Counted from the first letter of the stretch, positions 1-8,822 are shown. The stretch: 64,000 nucleotides of DNA from Solirubrobacteraceae bacterium (GCA_025449845.1 JANWIP010000034.1:1-64000); one strand, 5' to 3'. The notes: generated by a model not told the origin, from the sequence alone. Program-made: numbers and translations.

Positions 1-662
1 AGGCACTAGCCGAGGTAGGCCCCCGCAGAAAGCGCATGCCGCGGGAGCGACAGAGCATCACCCACAAGTTCTCGATCGGAGGACACGAGGGTTACATAAC
101 AGCCGGAATGTATGAGGACGGAAGCGTCGGGGAGATCTTCCTAACGGATATCGGAAAGGAGGGCTCGACATTGCGGGGAATGATGAACTCCTACGCAACC
201 GCAATCTCCATCGCCTTGCAGTACGGAGTCCCGCTCGAAACCCTGGTACAGAAGTTCAGCTACATGCGCTTCGAGCCCGAGGGCATCACAAACAACCCCG
301 AGATCCCCTTCGCGAAGTCGATGCCCGACTACATCATGCGCTGGCTAGCCAGCCGCTTCATGAGCACAGACGCCCAGGAGGAGCTAGGCATCCTCACCCC
401 CGAGGTAAGAGCCCGCAAGGCCGCCCAGGAGGCCTCCCAGTCAGTCATATCCTCCGACACAGCAGGCCCCGCCGAACCCACTGCCTCGGCAGCCGCAAGC
501 GCAGCCCCAACAAGCGCCCTGACAGACACCCCCCCCGTGGTCCCGGCCAAGCTCCAGGGTCTGGACCTGGGCCCGGCGTGCAGCCAGTGCGGAGGCATGA
601 TGCAGCGCACAGGCAGCTGCTACACCTGCTCAAGCTGCGGCAACAACACAGGCTGCGGCTGA
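1..662 (+). CDS. nrdJ: Vitamin B12-dependent (class II) ribonucleotide reductase, C-terminal part
   Basis: This is the last ~219 codons of adenosylcobalamin-dependent ribonucleotide reductase, which makes dNTPs in the cytosol. The frame is already open at base 3, so the gene starts outside the window; the ATG at 36 is internal. The text 'FSIGGHEGYITAGMYEDG' and 'KEGSTLRGMMNSYATAIS' matches the conserved end of the catalytic barrel, followed by an Ala/Pro-rich linker (about 130-170 residues from the ATG) and a C-terminal Cys tail (CSQCGG, CYTCSSCG) that in this family re-reduces the active-site disulfide. Identification is secure; only the 5' end is missing. Confidence 0.95.
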   Translation, partial: ALAEVGPRRKRMPRERQSITHKFSIGGHEGYITAGMYEDGSVGEIFLTDIGKEGSTLRGMMNSYATAISIALQYGVPLETLVQKFSYMRFEPEGITNNPEIPFAKSMPDYIMRWLASRFMSTDAQEELGILTPEVRARKAAQEASQSVISSDTAGPAEPTASAAASAAPTSALTDTPPVVPAKLQGLDLGPACSQCGGMMQRTGSCYTCSSCGNNTGCG

Positions 663-701
663 CGGCCTCTGGCTAGAAGTCCCTCCCGCGTCTACCTTTT
701 T

Positions 702-715
702 GGTAGAATTCTACC
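702..715 (+). promoter_or_regulatory. 14-bp perfect palindrome over the vapBC -10 box
   Basis: GGTAGAATTCTACC is a perfect inverted repeat that ends one base before the GTG start of the antitoxin. It contains TAGAAT (704-709), a good TANNNT -10 box placed 6 nt before the start codon, so the transcript would be leaderless. A further TCTACC half-site lies at 691-696. VapBC pairs usually repress themselves by binding such operators; that this is the operator is inference. Confidence 0.6.
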
Positions 716-988
716 GTGAGCCTGAATATCAAGGACGAAGAGGCTGTGCGCTTGGCCACCGAAGTGGCGACGCTGGCGGGAGAGAGCAAGACACGAGCGG
801 TCAAGGTGGCGCTGCAGGAGCGTCGTGAACGTTTGGCGCTCACCGCCACACCCGCGGCCCGCGGAGCTGGCCTGCGGCGATTCCTGGAGCGAGAGGCATG
901 GCCGCAGATACCGGCCGAGGCGCTCGGCCGCTCCATCTCGCGCGCTGAGCGCGAGGCGATTCTCGGTTACGGCGAGGGCGGCGTGTGA
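716..988 (+). CDS. vapB: VapB-type antitoxin
   Basis: This 90-residue protein begins MSLNIKDEEAVRLATEVA, the pattern of Rv0623-like VapB antitoxins: a short N-terminal DNA-binding segment, then a helical C-terminus expected to wrap the toxin. It would neutralise the adjoining VapC and repress the operon. The start is GTG, right after a palindrome with an embedded -10 box. Its stop overlaps the toxin start by 4 nt (GTGA), which indicates translational coupling. Family assignment rests on the N-terminal pattern and the linked PIN gene. Confidence 0.85.
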   Translation: MSLNIKDEEAVRLATEVATLAGESKTRAVKVALQERRERLALTATPAARGAGLRRFLEREAWPQIPAEALGRSISRAEREAILGYGEGGV

Positions 989-1374
989 TCCTCGACAGCT
1001 CTGCGGTGATCGCGGTGCTGCTGGCCGAGCCTGACCACGAGACCATTGTCGATCGGCTGGCCCAAGCGCCTCAGGTGGCAATCGGGGCGCCGACCCTCAC
1101 CGAGTGCGGGATAGTGCTGAGTGCGAGACTGGGAGCTCTGGGCCAGACTCTGTTGGGTCGCTTTGTACAGGAAGCCGCATTGACGATAATTCCCTTCGGC
1201 CCAGATCATTGGGTCGCTGCGGTCGATGCGTATCTTCGCTTTGGGAAGGGACGACATCCGGCAGCCCTCAACTTTGGCGACTGCATGTCTTACGCCACGG
1301 CCCAACTCGCCAATGCACCTTTGTTGTGCCTGGGCAATGACTTCATGCAGACCGACCTCAGGTTGGCCGACTGA
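985..1374 (+). CDS. vapC: VapC-type PIN-domain ribonuclease toxin
   Basis: This is a 129-residue PIN domain. The acidic residues expected to bind Mg are D4 (ILDSSA), E40 (TLTECG), D99 (FGDCMSYA) and D119 (GNDF). VapC toxins cleave RNA (often tRNA or rRNA) when freed from VapB. It is full length and starts with GTG inside the antitoxin stop codon. Convergent to the MFS gene, leaving only 6 bp between the stops. The target RNA cannot be read from sequence. Confidence 0.9.
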   Translation: MILDSSAVIAVLLAEPDHETIVDRLAQAPQVAIGAPTLTECGIVLSARLGALGQTLLGRFVQEAALTIIPFGPDHWVAAVDAYLRFGKGRHPAALNFGDCMSYATAQLANAPLLCLGNDFMQTDLRLAD

Positions 1375-1380
1375 CTACGC

Positions 1381-2835
1381 TCATGCGACCTCTGAGGCCG
1401 CATAGGCCCGCGACTCCGCCAGCGGCTCCTGCCCGGCGGCGACGAGCGCGCTGTGGCGCGAGCGCACACCGATGAGCCGGGCGCTGGCGATGGCTCCCAC
1501 GGCGGCGATGGCCGCGGCAAGGTAGAGGGCATTGTGCAGTCCATCGACGTAGGCGAAAGGCGAGCCGTGTCCGACGGCGGCGGCAGCGGGCACCAAGGCT
1601 CCGAAGACGGCGACGCCGAGCGCGATGCCGGCGTTGCGGAAGGTGTCGTTGACGCCGGCCGCGAGACCCCCGTGGCGCTCGGGAAGCGAGCTCAGCGCAA
1701 CGGAGCTGAGGGCGGGGTTGAAGAGGCCGGTGCCGATGCTGGCGAGCAGCTCGCCGGGCAGCACGAGCGTCCAGGATGAGGTGGCGGTGATGATCGTCAT
1801 CAGCGCCATGCCGCCGGCCACCAACGCGAGGCCGCCGGAGATCATGAGACCCGGGGAGGTGCGTTCCACAAGCGGCGCGGAGGCGCCTGAGATGACGAAC
1901 ATGAGCACGGTGCCCGGCAGGTAGACGAGACCGCTGCCGACGGCCGAGAGGTGCAGCACCTCCTGGAGATACAGCGTGAGGTAGAGGTAGATAGCGAAAA
2001 AGGAGGCGGAGATGGCAAAGGCCGCGATCTGCGCGCCGGTGAAGGCGGGACGGCGAAAGAAGCCCAGCGGCAGCATCGCCTTGGGTGAGCGCGCCTGGAT
2101 CGCAATGAACAGTGCCAACAGGGCGGTGCCGCCGATCAGCTCGGCAAGAATCACGGGACTGCCCCAGCCATCGATGTTGCCGCGCAGCAGCCCCAGCACG
2201 AGCAGGAAGAGGCTCGCGCAGAGCGTGGCCTGACCGGGCAAGTCAAGCGGCCGGGGATGGGGATCGCGCGACTCGGCAACCCACACGCGCGTGGCCAGCA
2301 GCGCGAACAGGCCGAGCGGCACGTTGATGTAGAAGACGGCGCGCCAGGAGATGCCGCTGGTGAGCAGCCCGCCGACGAGCGGGCCGATCGCGAAGGCGGC
2401 GCCGATCGTGGCACCGTAGGCAGCGAAGGCCTTGGCGCGGTCGCTGGCCTCGGAGAAAGTGGCGGAGATGAGCGCCAGCGAGGTGGCGAACATGAGCGCG
2501 GCGCCGATGCCCTGCACGGCGCGCGCGATGTCGAGCACGACGATCGTGCCCGAGAGTGCGCAGACGAGCGAGGAGGCCGTGAAGATGGCGATGCCCCAGG
2601 CAAAGACGAGGCGCCGGCCGAGGCGATCGGCGAGCGAGCCGGCGCTGAGCACGATCGTGGCCAAGGTGAGGGTGTAGGCGTCGATGATCCACTGCAGCCC
2701 CGTGAGGCTGGCGTTGAGATCGTGCGCGATATGCGAGAGGGCGGTGTTGATGACCGCGATGTCGAGCATCAGCATCGCGGTGGCCAGGCAGGCCACGGCG
2801 AGCGTTCCTCGTCTGCTTATACGCCCACCAGTCAT
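1381..2835 (-). CDS. MFS drug-efflux permease, DHA2 (EmrB/QacA) family
   Basis: This is a 484-residue integral membrane protein with the 14-helix layout of DHA2 proton-driven exporters. Motif A-like 'GSLADRLGRR' follows helix 2, motif C-like 'GAAFAIGPLVGG' lies in helix 5, and 'LDIAVINTALSHIA' marks helix 1. The start at 2835 is preferred over a further upstream in-frame ATG because the conserved N-terminus begins just after it and a GGGAG ribosome site precedes it; the upstream extension is low-complexity. It probably exports drugs or lipids across the inner membrane. Substrate unknown. Confidence 0.85.
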   Translation of the reverse strand: MTGGRISRRGTLAVACLATAMLMLDIAVINTALSHIAHDLNASLTGLQWIIDAYTLTLATIVLSAGSLADRLGRRLVFAWGIAIFTASSLVCALSGTIVVLDIARAVQGIGAALMFATSLALISATFSEASDRAKAFAAYGATIGAAFAIGPLVGGLLTSGISWRAVFYINVPLGLFALLATRVWVAESRDPHPRPLDLPGQATLCASLFLLVLGLLRGNIDGWGSPVILAELIGGTALLALFIAIQARSPKAMLPLGFFRRPAFTGAQIAAFAISASFFAIYLYLTLYLQEVLHLSAVGSGLVYLPGTVLMFVISGASAPLVERTSPGLMISGGLALVAGGMALMTIITATSSWTLVLPGELLASIGTGLFNPALSSVALSSLPERHGGLAAGVNDTFRNAGIALGVAVFGALVPAAAAVGHGSPFAYVDGLHNALYLAAAIAAVGAIASARLIGVRSRHSALVAAGQEPLAESRAYAASEVA

Positions 2836-2883
2836 TCCCGCGCTCCCTTCAGTAGGTCGTTCGAGGCCACTGACCCCCACTCT

Positions 2884-2919
2884 AGAAGGGCGCGCCTGAA
2901 AGAAGGGCGCGCCTGAAAG
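2884..2919. repeat. 17-bp tandem duplication
   Basis: AGAAGGGCGCGCCTGAA occurs twice head to tail (2884-2900 and 2901-2917) in the gap between the MFS and HU genes. The GGCGCGCC core is itself palindromic. It is one of several short tandem duplications in this window. Confidence 0.8.
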
Positions 2920-3016
2920 CCGCCGACCAGCCCCTGGGCAAAGCACGCTCGATGCGAAGGGGCCAGAGGCGTTGACCCGAAGCCGCATGGTGCCCGGAGC
3001 GCATGGTGACCCGGAG

Positions 3017-3042
3017 GTCACCGGCCCCCTTGGACCGGTGAC
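3017..3042 (-). terminator. Possible hup terminator hairpin
   Basis: GTCACCGG (3017-3024) pairs perfectly with CCGGTGAC (3035-3042) across a 10-nt loop, 20 bp beyond the HU stop codon. There is no U-tract, as is common in GC-rich actinobacteria, so function is uncertain. Confidence 0.4.
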
Positions 3043-3061
3043 TGCCAGGGGCCGGCGTGCT

Positions 3062-3337
3062 CTAGGAGTTCAGACGGCTCTTGAGCGCACTGGCCGCGGA
3101 GAACTTCGCAGCCTTGCTGGCGGCGATGTTGATCGTCTCGCCGGTGGCGGGGTTGCGTCCCTGCCGGGCGGAGCGATGGCTGACGCTGAACTTGCCGAAG
3201 CCGGCGAGTGCGACCTCGCCACCCGCGGCCAGCTCGTCGGAGACTGTCTCGATTGCGGCCTCAAGTGCCTGGCGTGCCTGGGTTGCGGGCAGCCCGGTGC
3301 GCTCAGCGACCTTGTCAGCCAGATCGTTCTTGGTCAT
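3062..3337 (-). CDS. hup: DNA-binding protein HU
   Basis: This 91-residue protein is a complete HU-family nucleoid protein. It opens MTKNDLADKVAERTG, has the 'GFGKFSVSHRSARQGRNPATGE' arm with the RNPxTG minor-groove intercalating tip, and ends with the usual helix. It dimerises, bends DNA and compacts the chromosome. It lacks the long Lys/Ala-rich tail seen in mycobacterial HupB. A good AAGGGAG ribosome site lies 5-6 nt before the ATG. Transcribed away from its neighbour genes as a single gene, as usual for HU. Confidence 0.95.
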   Translation of the reverse strand: MTKNDLADKVAERTGLPATQARQALEAAIETVSDELAAGGEVALAGFGKFSVSHRSARQGRNPATGETINIAASKAAKFSAASALKSRLNS

Positions 3338-3393
3338 TGCACTCCCTTCTCGGGTGTTATTCCTGCGGGCAGGCTAACGACTGGCGAGGACAA

Positions 3394-4389
3394 CTACACG
3401 GAAACCCTTGCTGGAGGCGCCATCTGACGCTCGGGAAGAGGTGCAATGCGGGGCCGTAGAAGACCCGCGGCACAGGTCGCCCACAGGCAGGCCAGCCAGC
3501 AGCCGCAGGCCAACCCCACGTGCACCCAGACGAGCTGAGTGGGCAGGTGGGTCTCGTACTGGTCGAGGCCCACGGCCCCCTGCAGCGCGATGAGCACGCA
3601 GAGCACGGTCAGCGAGCCGCGCAGCACGGGATCGTTGGAGCGCCGACGCGCAAGCCACCATACTCCCAGCGCCATCAGCCCGAAGGCCAGGCCGATCTCG
3701 CCGTGGCGGTGGATGACGAAGTCCATCGTGCCCTTGCCGTTGAAGTCCAGGCGATTGATGCGCTGCCCAGGCGAGCCCCCGGCGTGGGGGCCGGCGGCGG
3801 TGGCGGCGGTGCCGGCCAGGATCGTGATGCCGCCAAGCACGAGCAGCGCGCGCACGCTCCCCACGAGCAACCGATCGCCGCCCGCCGGGCGCTCATCCGC
3901 CTCATAGGTGGCCCGCCAGGCAAGCGCCGTGGCTGCGGCCAGGATGAGCATGGAAAGCGCGAAGTGGCTCATCACCCAGCCGTAGTCCAGCGCGCCGCGC
4001 ACGGTGAAGCCACCGAGTATCGCCTGGCCCACGACGCCTAGGGGCAGCAGCGCGCCGAGCCAGACGAGATCGCGACGGTAGGGGCGTCGGCGCAGTGCGA
4101 ACACCCAGGCGGCGATCGCGGCGAGCGAGACGGGCACGGTGATCATGCGGTTGGAGAACTCGATCACGGCGTGCGTGGTCAGCGGGGGATAGGCGTGGCC
4201 GTAGCAACGGGGCCAGTCGGGGCAGCCGAGGCCCGAGCCGGTGAGACGTACGGCGGCGCCGCTGAGCACGATCAGCGTGAGCGCGCCCAAGGCGACGTAG
4301 GCCACGAGCGCGTACTGCCGAGGGGTGACGGTGAAGTCGTTGGTGCGCTCACGCAAGCGCTCCAGGCGGGAGGGGGCAGGGATTGGCAT
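3394..4389 (-). CDS. ctaA: Heme A synthase, CtaA/COX15 family
   Basis: This 331-residue membrane protein has about eight hydrophobic segments in two similar four-helix halves. 'LTGSGLGCPDWPRCYG' carries the Cys pair of the first external loop; 'IEFSNRM' and 'HRHGEIGL' are the heme-ligand regions of the two halves, with further His residues in 'MSHFALSM' and 'VWVHVGLA'. The enzyme oxidises heme O to heme A for aa3-type cytochrome oxidase, implying aerobic respiration. The starting ATG follows an AGGGG site. No other cytochrome oxidase genes are in the window. Confidence 0.9.
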   Translation of the reverse strand: MPIPAPSRLERLRERTNDFTVTPRQYALVAYVALGALTLIVLSGAAVRLTGSGLGCPDWPRCYGHAYPPLTTHAVIEFSNRMITVPVSLAAIAAWVFALRRRPYRRDLVWLGALLPLGVVGQAILGGFTVRGALDYGWVMSHFALSMLILAAATALAWRATYEADERPAGGDRLLVGSVRALLVLGGITILAGTAATAAGPHAGGSPGQRINRLDFNGKGTMDFVIHRHGEIGLAFGLMALGVWWLARRRSNDPVLRGSLTVLCVLIALQGAVGLDQYETHLPTQLVWVHVGLACGCWLACLWATCAAGLLRPRIAPLPERQMAPPARVSV

Positions 4390-4469
4390 CGGCCCCTAAG
4401 TCTGCCAAGTCCGCTTGGCGATGGCGATAGCGGCGGCGATGCCGATGACGCGAGCGCGCTTTCCGCCCC

Positions 4470-5885
4470 TCAGTGGTGGTGGCGACGGTGGTGGGGCTTC
4501 TTTTCGCTCAAATGCACGATGGAGATGTGCGTGGTGGAGGTGTTTTCGAGCTTGTCGATGGCAACGAAGGTCAGCACATGGTGGCCCACCGAGATCTTGA
4601 TGGCCCCGAACCAGCGCATTTCGGCAACGGTGGAGGTCGGGTAGGTGTGGGTGTAGAAGTAGGGCACCCAGTTGCGCACAAGGTGTCCATCCCAGAAGAG
4701 CCGCACGCGGCGGATGCCCACGGGGTCCGAGGCGATCGCCCGGATGCGTAGCTTGCCCTTGTAGCGCTGGCCGTCAAGCGGCGCGGCCAGCGTGATCTTG
4801 GGACCGGCGAAGTTGCCGCAGGTGCCCGTCTGCTGGTCGCCGTGTTCGAGGTAGTCGTGCATCGCCGCGTAGGCCGGCTTGCGCGAGCCATTGGCGCGCA
4901 GCAGCCCCGAGGTCACGGCGCCCGAGTCACCAAGCGGGTACCAGAGGGCGACCTGCACATAGGGGTCTTCGGCCATGCAGTGATAGGCCTGCGTGAGGAA
5001 GCTGGCCTGCTGATCCTCGGAGACGCCCTCGGGCTTCTGACCGGCCCAGGCGCCTTCGGGGCAGGTGGCCGAGGTGGTGCGCCAGCTGGTCTCGGTCATC
5101 CAGATCGGCTTTTCATCGCCATTGGCGGCCTCGGTGGCGTGCACCTCGCGATAGGCCAGGAAGGAGTCCTGGTCCAGGCGCTTGTCGGGGTCGCGCAGGA
5201 AGGTTTCCGGCGAGGCGATGTTGCAGGCGGTGTCGGTGTGCACGCCAACGGCGTCGAAGTAGCCCTTGCCGCCGGCTTCATAGACGCCCTGCAGGAAGTT
5301 GTAGTCGTTACCCGTCAGCCCTCCCAGCACAACGGCGGCGCCGGGGTCGGCGGACTTCACAGCGGTGTAGGCGGACTGCAACAGACGCGTGTAGGCACCG
5401 GGGTCGGGCGCGCCGGCCCACCAGCGCGAGGCGTCCTCCTCGTTCCAGATCTCATAGGCCACCGGCTTGCCCGCCCAGCGCTGCGCGAGGGAGTGCAGCA
5501 GCGCGGCGTAGTCGGCGGGATTGGCAGGGGGTGCGTTGGCGGCCGTCGAGCCGCTCTCCCAGGAGGGTGCGCCGACGACGTCGAAGATCGCGTGGTCGCC
5601 CTTGGGCAAGGCGTTCAACAGGTGGTCGTATTCGGCGAGCCAATTCGGCGCCTGCTGCCCGCGGGCGGGTTCGATGTCTCCCCAAGGCACGAACACGCGC
5701 ACCCACTTGGCCCCCAGTGCGGTCGCCTGTTCGACGGCGGCGGGGCTGACGCTGTTGAGGTTCACGCCGGCTTCGGCGCCGATTGCCGCGGGGCCCAGTG
5801 CGGCGGTGCTCACCGTGCCACTCGCCAGGAAGGCGGCGGCGATAGCGAGACGCCTGGTGATGCTGCTTGAAACCCTGATCCTCAC
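4470..5885 (-). CDS. Secreted GH-A clan glycoside hydrolase (GH39/GH5-like)
   Basis: This is a 471-residue exported protein. An N-terminal signal peptide (about residues 1-37: RR, then a hydrophobic run) precedes a TIM-barrel glycosidase domain. The likely acid/base is E149 in 'YEIWNEED' and the nucleophile E265 in 'MTETSW', the two glutamates of clan GH-A. From about residue 355 a beta-rich Ig-like domain ('KITLAAPLDGQRYKGK ... DPVGIRRVRLFWDG') follows, and the protein ends in a His-rich tail (HHRRHHH). GTG start with AAGGGG ribosome site. Substrate unknown; cell-surface or environmental glycans are plausible. The exact GH family needs a profile search. Confidence 0.75.
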   Translation of the reverse strand: MRIRVSSSITRRLAIAAAFLASGTVSTAALGPAAIGAEAGVNLNSVSPAAVEQATALGAKWVRVFVPWGDIEPARGQQAPNWLAEYDHLLNALPKGDHAIFDVVGAPSWESGSTAANAPPANPADYAALLHSLAQRWAGKPVAYEIWNEEDASRWWAGAPDPGAYTRLLQSAYTAVKSADPGAAVVLGGLTGNDYNFLQGVYEAGGKGYFDAVGVHTDTACNIASPETFLRDPDKRLDQDSFLAYREVHATEAANGDEKPIWMTETSWRTTSATCPEGAWAGQKPEGVSEDQQASFLTQAYHCMAEDPYVQVALWYPLGDSGAVTSGLLRANGSRKPAYAAMHDYLEHGDQQTGTCGNFAGPKITLAAPLDGQRYKGKLRIRAIASDPVGIRRVRLFWDGHLVRNWVPYFYTHTYPTSTVAEMRWFGAIKISVGHHVLTFVAIDKLENTSTTHISIVHLSEKKPHHRRHHH

Positions 5886-5929
5886 GATGTCCCCTTCATC
5901 GACCTAAAGGGTGGCAGGCACGATCCATA

Positions 5930-6706
5930 ATGTCCTCAGTTGGCCATATGCACGACCACAGACTTCATCCTGGGTTTGACCAGCGGGCAGGGGTTCCGGA
6001 GGGAGTCGTGGATATCTGGCGGGTGGACCTGCGGGAGGTGGATGAGGAGCCATTGGGGCTCCTCTCAACCGCTGAGCGCGAGCGTGCGGCGAACATCGCC
6101 AACCCTGCTCGCCGCGCACTATGGATGCGCGGGCGAGGCGTGTTGCGGACGCTGCTGGGCAGCTATCGGGGGTTACCCGCGGGACAGCTCAAGTTCGTGT
6201 TCGGTGAGCACGGGAAGCCGGCGCTGGCCGAATCCGTCCTGCACTTCAACCTGTCCCACTCGGGGCCCCTGGCGCTGTATGCGTTCACGCACGGCGCGCA
6301 AGTGGGTGTCGATCTCGAGCAGGAGCGGGAGCGGGAGCGCGCGCGCGACGAGTCGGCGCTGGCGGAGCGGCTTTGGGGTGCCGATGTGGCTCAGCAGTTG
6401 CGTGCAATGAATGACGTGGCGCGGAAGCGAGAGTTTCTGCGCCTGTGGGTACGTCACGAGGCGGCGCTGAAGTGTCTCGGCGGGAGCGTGCTTGAACCGC
6501 CAGAGGTCGGCGGGCCAGACCCGTCCCTGGAGCCATGGATCGTCGAGCTGGACCTGGGCCCGCGAATGGCAGCCCTCAGCTCAGAGATGGCTGCTGCAGT
6601 GGCGGTCCGGGATGGGCCGAGAGAGCTGTGCTGCTGGGATTGGCCCCGCTCAGGGCCTAGCGGAAAGGCAACTCGCGGCGATCTCCGTGACCAGGGCGGC
6701 GGCTGA
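5930..6706 (+). CDS. 4'-phosphopantetheinyl transferase (Sfp type)
   Basis: This 258-residue protein (252 if ATG 5948 is used) has the Sfp-type motifs: 'FNLSHSG' (106-112), 'VGVDLEQ' with Mg ligands D128 and E130, and 'LWVRHEAALK' with E177 and K181. It moves the phosphopantetheine arm from CoA to carrier proteins of fatty acid, polyketide or peptide synthases. The usual WxxKE reads WVRHE here, a His for Lys, which is a mild deviation. No carrier protein or synthase gene lies nearby, so its partner is encoded elsewhere. Confidence 0.85.
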   Translation: MSSVGHMHDHRLHPGFDQRAGVPEGVVDIWRVDLREVDEEPLGLLSTAERERAANIANPARRALWMRGRGVLRTLLGSYRGLPAGQLKFVFGEHGKPALAESVLHFNLSHSGPLALYAFTHGAQVGVDLEQERERERARDESALAERLWGADVAQQLRAMNDVARKREFLRLWVRHEAALKCLGGSVLEPPEVGGPDPSLEPWIVELDLGPRMAALSSEMAAAVAVRDGPRELCCWDWPRSGPSGKATRGDLRDQGGG

Positions 6707-6755
6707 TCAGTCCGTAACTCGTCGGGACTCCTCGGCGACTTCGCCCCTAATCACA

Positions 6756-7655
6756 CTAACTCGTGACCTGGCGGCGAGCCAGGAGCAGGACCACGTCCGC
6801 GTGGCGTGGCCGGTCAAGTATCGGAGTTGCTGCCCAGAGCACAAGGAACATGATCACCGAGGAGACTGTGGGTCGTGAGACTGTGTGGACCCGTGCCCAT
6901 AGCCCTTCCCTGCGGATTGAGCTGAGCGGTCTTCGGCGGACGACCATGAACCCGTGCCGCTCGATCACGCGCTGCAGTGCGGCAGGAGTGAAGTAGTGGA
7001 TGTGTGGGCTCGGCAGGCCGTACTGCCAGAGACGGAGATACGGTCCACGAAACCTAACGCGCGCTAGTCCCGTAGCAATACGGTAGGCGAGGCCGGACGC
7101 ACTGGGGATGTTCACGCTGAGCAACCCTCCAGGGCGGAGGGTGTGGGCACAGGCGTCCAGTGCTGCGTCTACGTCAGGGATGTGCTCGAGAACATCGTTG
7201 AAGCTGATTACATCCGTGCGCTCGTCTTCGCTGAGAGCCGCCGGGAAATAGCCGGGTCGGACGTTGAGCCCTCGCGAACGGGCGTGATTGACCATCTCCA
7301 TCTCAGGCTCGATCCCTTCGGCACACATCCCACGGCGAGCCGCTGCTTCGACAAACCAGCCGTGTGCGCTTCCGACATCGAAGAGTCGCTTGCCCCCGAG
7401 TGGTATCTCCGCTGCTATCTCGTCGAGGATCTCGGCGTTGTTTTTATCCCGCAGCATCTTGAAGCCGGCGACGCGGCCTGACCGGTCGATTGGCTCGTGC
7501 AGCTCCGCCGAGTTGATCTCTGGCACCAGCAAGGAACGCCATGACCCGCATGCCGGGCACTCCGCCGACCACTCTGCGACGCGAACGCGGATCGGTGAGC
7601 TGCAGGCGATGCACGGCTGACCGTTCAGGTCAGGCAGAGAAGGGTCATGGTTCAT
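6756..7655 (-). CDS. SAM-dependent methyltransferase with N-terminal zinc ribbon
   Basis: This 299-residue protein has two parts. A small Cys4 ribbon (CIACSS ... CPACGS, about residues 14-40) comes first, then a class I methyltransferase domain: 'RLFDVGSAHGWFVEAA' binds SAM, 'NDVLEHI' is the acidic post-motif and 'LRPGGLLSVNIP' the strand 5 region. This ribbon-plus-methyltransferase layout is common in sugar and polysaccharide clusters. The ATG at 7655 is preferred over the TTG at 7664 because a TAGGCT -10 box (7664-7669) lies 8 nt upstream, suggesting a leaderless message. Acceptor unknown. Confidence 0.8.
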   Translation of the reverse strand: MNHDPSLPDLNGQPCIACSSPIRVRVAEWSAECPACGSWRSLLVPEINSAELHEPIDRSGRVAGFKMLRDKNNAEILDEIAAEIPLGGKRLFDVGSAHGWFVEAAARRGMCAEGIEPEMEMVNHARSRGLNVRPGYFPAALSEDERTDVISFNDVLEHIPDVDAALDACAHTLRPGGLLSVNIPSASGLAYRIATGLARVRFRGPYLRLWQYGLPSPHIHYFTPAALQRVIERHGFMVVRRRPLSSIRREGLWARVHTVSRPTVSSVIMFLVLWAATPILDRPRHADVVLLLARRQVTS

Positions 7656-7784
7656 GGCGCCCAAGCCTATCCCGAACAGAGGCAGGCAGATCGTCTTGGC
7701 TCTCCGCGGGGATCAAGGGCGCTGGCTGTGGGTCGCGGACGAATAAGGATATGTCGGCAGCGCCGTGCCCGCCGCGGCGGCTTT

Positions 7785-8354
7785 CTAGGCGGTGAAGCGG
7801 AAGGGTAGTTCGTCTGCGACGTCCGCCAGGCGAGGCGCGGTTGAGTCGCGCTGGGAGACCACCAGCTCCTCCAGCGGCAGCGGCCACTTGATCGCCACCT
7901 CGGGGTCATTCCAGGCGATGCCTCGCTCCACGGCGGGGTCATAGTAGGCGGTCTGCTTGTAGAGCACATCGGCCACGTCGCTCAGCACGCAGAAGCCGTG
8001 CGCGAAGCCGACGGGCACATACAGCTCGCGCAACCCCTTCTCATCGAGCTCAATGCCCTCCCACTCGCCGTAAGTGGGGGAGCCTTTGCGCAGATCCACC
8101 ACGACGTCCACGATCTTGCCGCGCGCGCAGCGCACGAGCTTAGCCACGCCGTCGCCGATGTGGAAGTGCATTCCGCGCACGACCCCGCGCGTGGAGCGCG
8201 AATGGTTGTCTTGGATGAAGGCGTCCTGTGCGGGTATGCCGGTGGTGGCATGCCATTCGTGGCGGTAGGTCTCCACGAAGAAGCCACGATCATCGGAGAA
8301 GGCTTTGGGCTCGATCAGGATCGGGCCTTCTAGGCGTGTGGGGAGCGTTTGCAC
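7785..8354 (-). CDS. rfbC: dTDP-4-dehydrorhamnose 3,5-epimerase
   Basis: This is a 189-residue cupin-fold epimerase acting on dTDP-4-dehydro-6-deoxyglucose in the dTDP-L-rhamnose pathway. 'DDRGFFVETY', 'RGVVRGMHFH' (catalytic H63), 'VDLRKGSPTYGEW' and 'YVPVGFAHGF' are the family hallmarks. GTG start with a TAGCCT -10 box (8363-8368) 8 nt upstream, so probably leaderless. rfbA, rfbB and rfbD are not in the window; the presence of a rhamnosyltransferase-like gene at 30127 fits a rhamnose-containing glycan. Confidence 0.93.
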   Translation of the reverse strand: MQTLPTRLEGPILIEPKAFSDDRGFFVETYRHEWHATTGIPAQDAFIQDNHSRSTRGVVRGMHFHIGDGVAKLVRCARGKIVDVVVDLRKGSPTYGEWEGIELDEKGLRELYVPVGFAHGFCVLSDVADVLYKQTAYYDPAVERGIAWNDPEVAIKWPLPLEELVVSQRDSTAPRLADVADELPFRFTA

Positions 8355-8375
8355 GCTGGGGAAGGCTACCCGTGC

Positions 8376-8822
8376 TCAATCGATGGTGCCCCGCGGGGCC
8401 ACCCAGACGCTGGGGAAGGAGAGTGAGGTGTGTTCAGAAATAGCGTCGTAATCGCGGTCGTAGTGCAGCACGCCTAATTCGGCGCTGGCGGCCACGGCGG
8501 CGATGAGCAGGTCTACTGGCTTGACGCGGTGGGAGGCGCCGGGGGTGGCGGCGAGCTCGGCTTGGGCGCTGACGGCAAGCGCGGCGGCTTCGGCGGTGAG
8601 CGGCGCGTGCAGCAGAGCTTCCAGCTCGGCGGAGATGGCGGCGAACTGCCCATCGTCGCGGGCGCTGTAGAGCATCTCAAGCAGGGTGGGGGGACAGGTC
8701 CACAGCTCGCCCTTGGTGAGCGCCGTATCGAAGCGTTTGCGCGCAACGCCCCCGAGGCGTCCATCGAGCGTTCTCGCCCAGGCCGAGCTGTCGATCAGCA
8801 GCGCTTGCCGGTAGCCCGTCAA
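8376..8822 (-). CDS. vapC: VapC-type PIN-domain toxin
   Basis: This 148-residue PIN protein has D11 (LLIDSSAW), E49 (TLLEML), D104 (VDLLIAA) and D122/D124 (HYDRDYD) as the predicted metal-binding acidic cluster. The 'VLHYDRDYDAI' ending is typical of Rv-type VapC toxins. It shares 4 nt with the upstream antitoxin gene (8819-8822), so the two are translationally coupled. Second of three VapBC pairs in the first 27 kb. Confidence 0.88.
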   Translation of the reverse strand: MTGYRQALLIDSSAWARTLDGRLGGVARKRFDTALTKGELWTCPPTLLEMLYSARDDGQFAAISAELEALLHAPLTAEAAALAVSAQAELAATPGASHRVKPVDLLIAAVAASAELGVLHYDRDYDAISEHTSLSFPSVWVAPRGTID

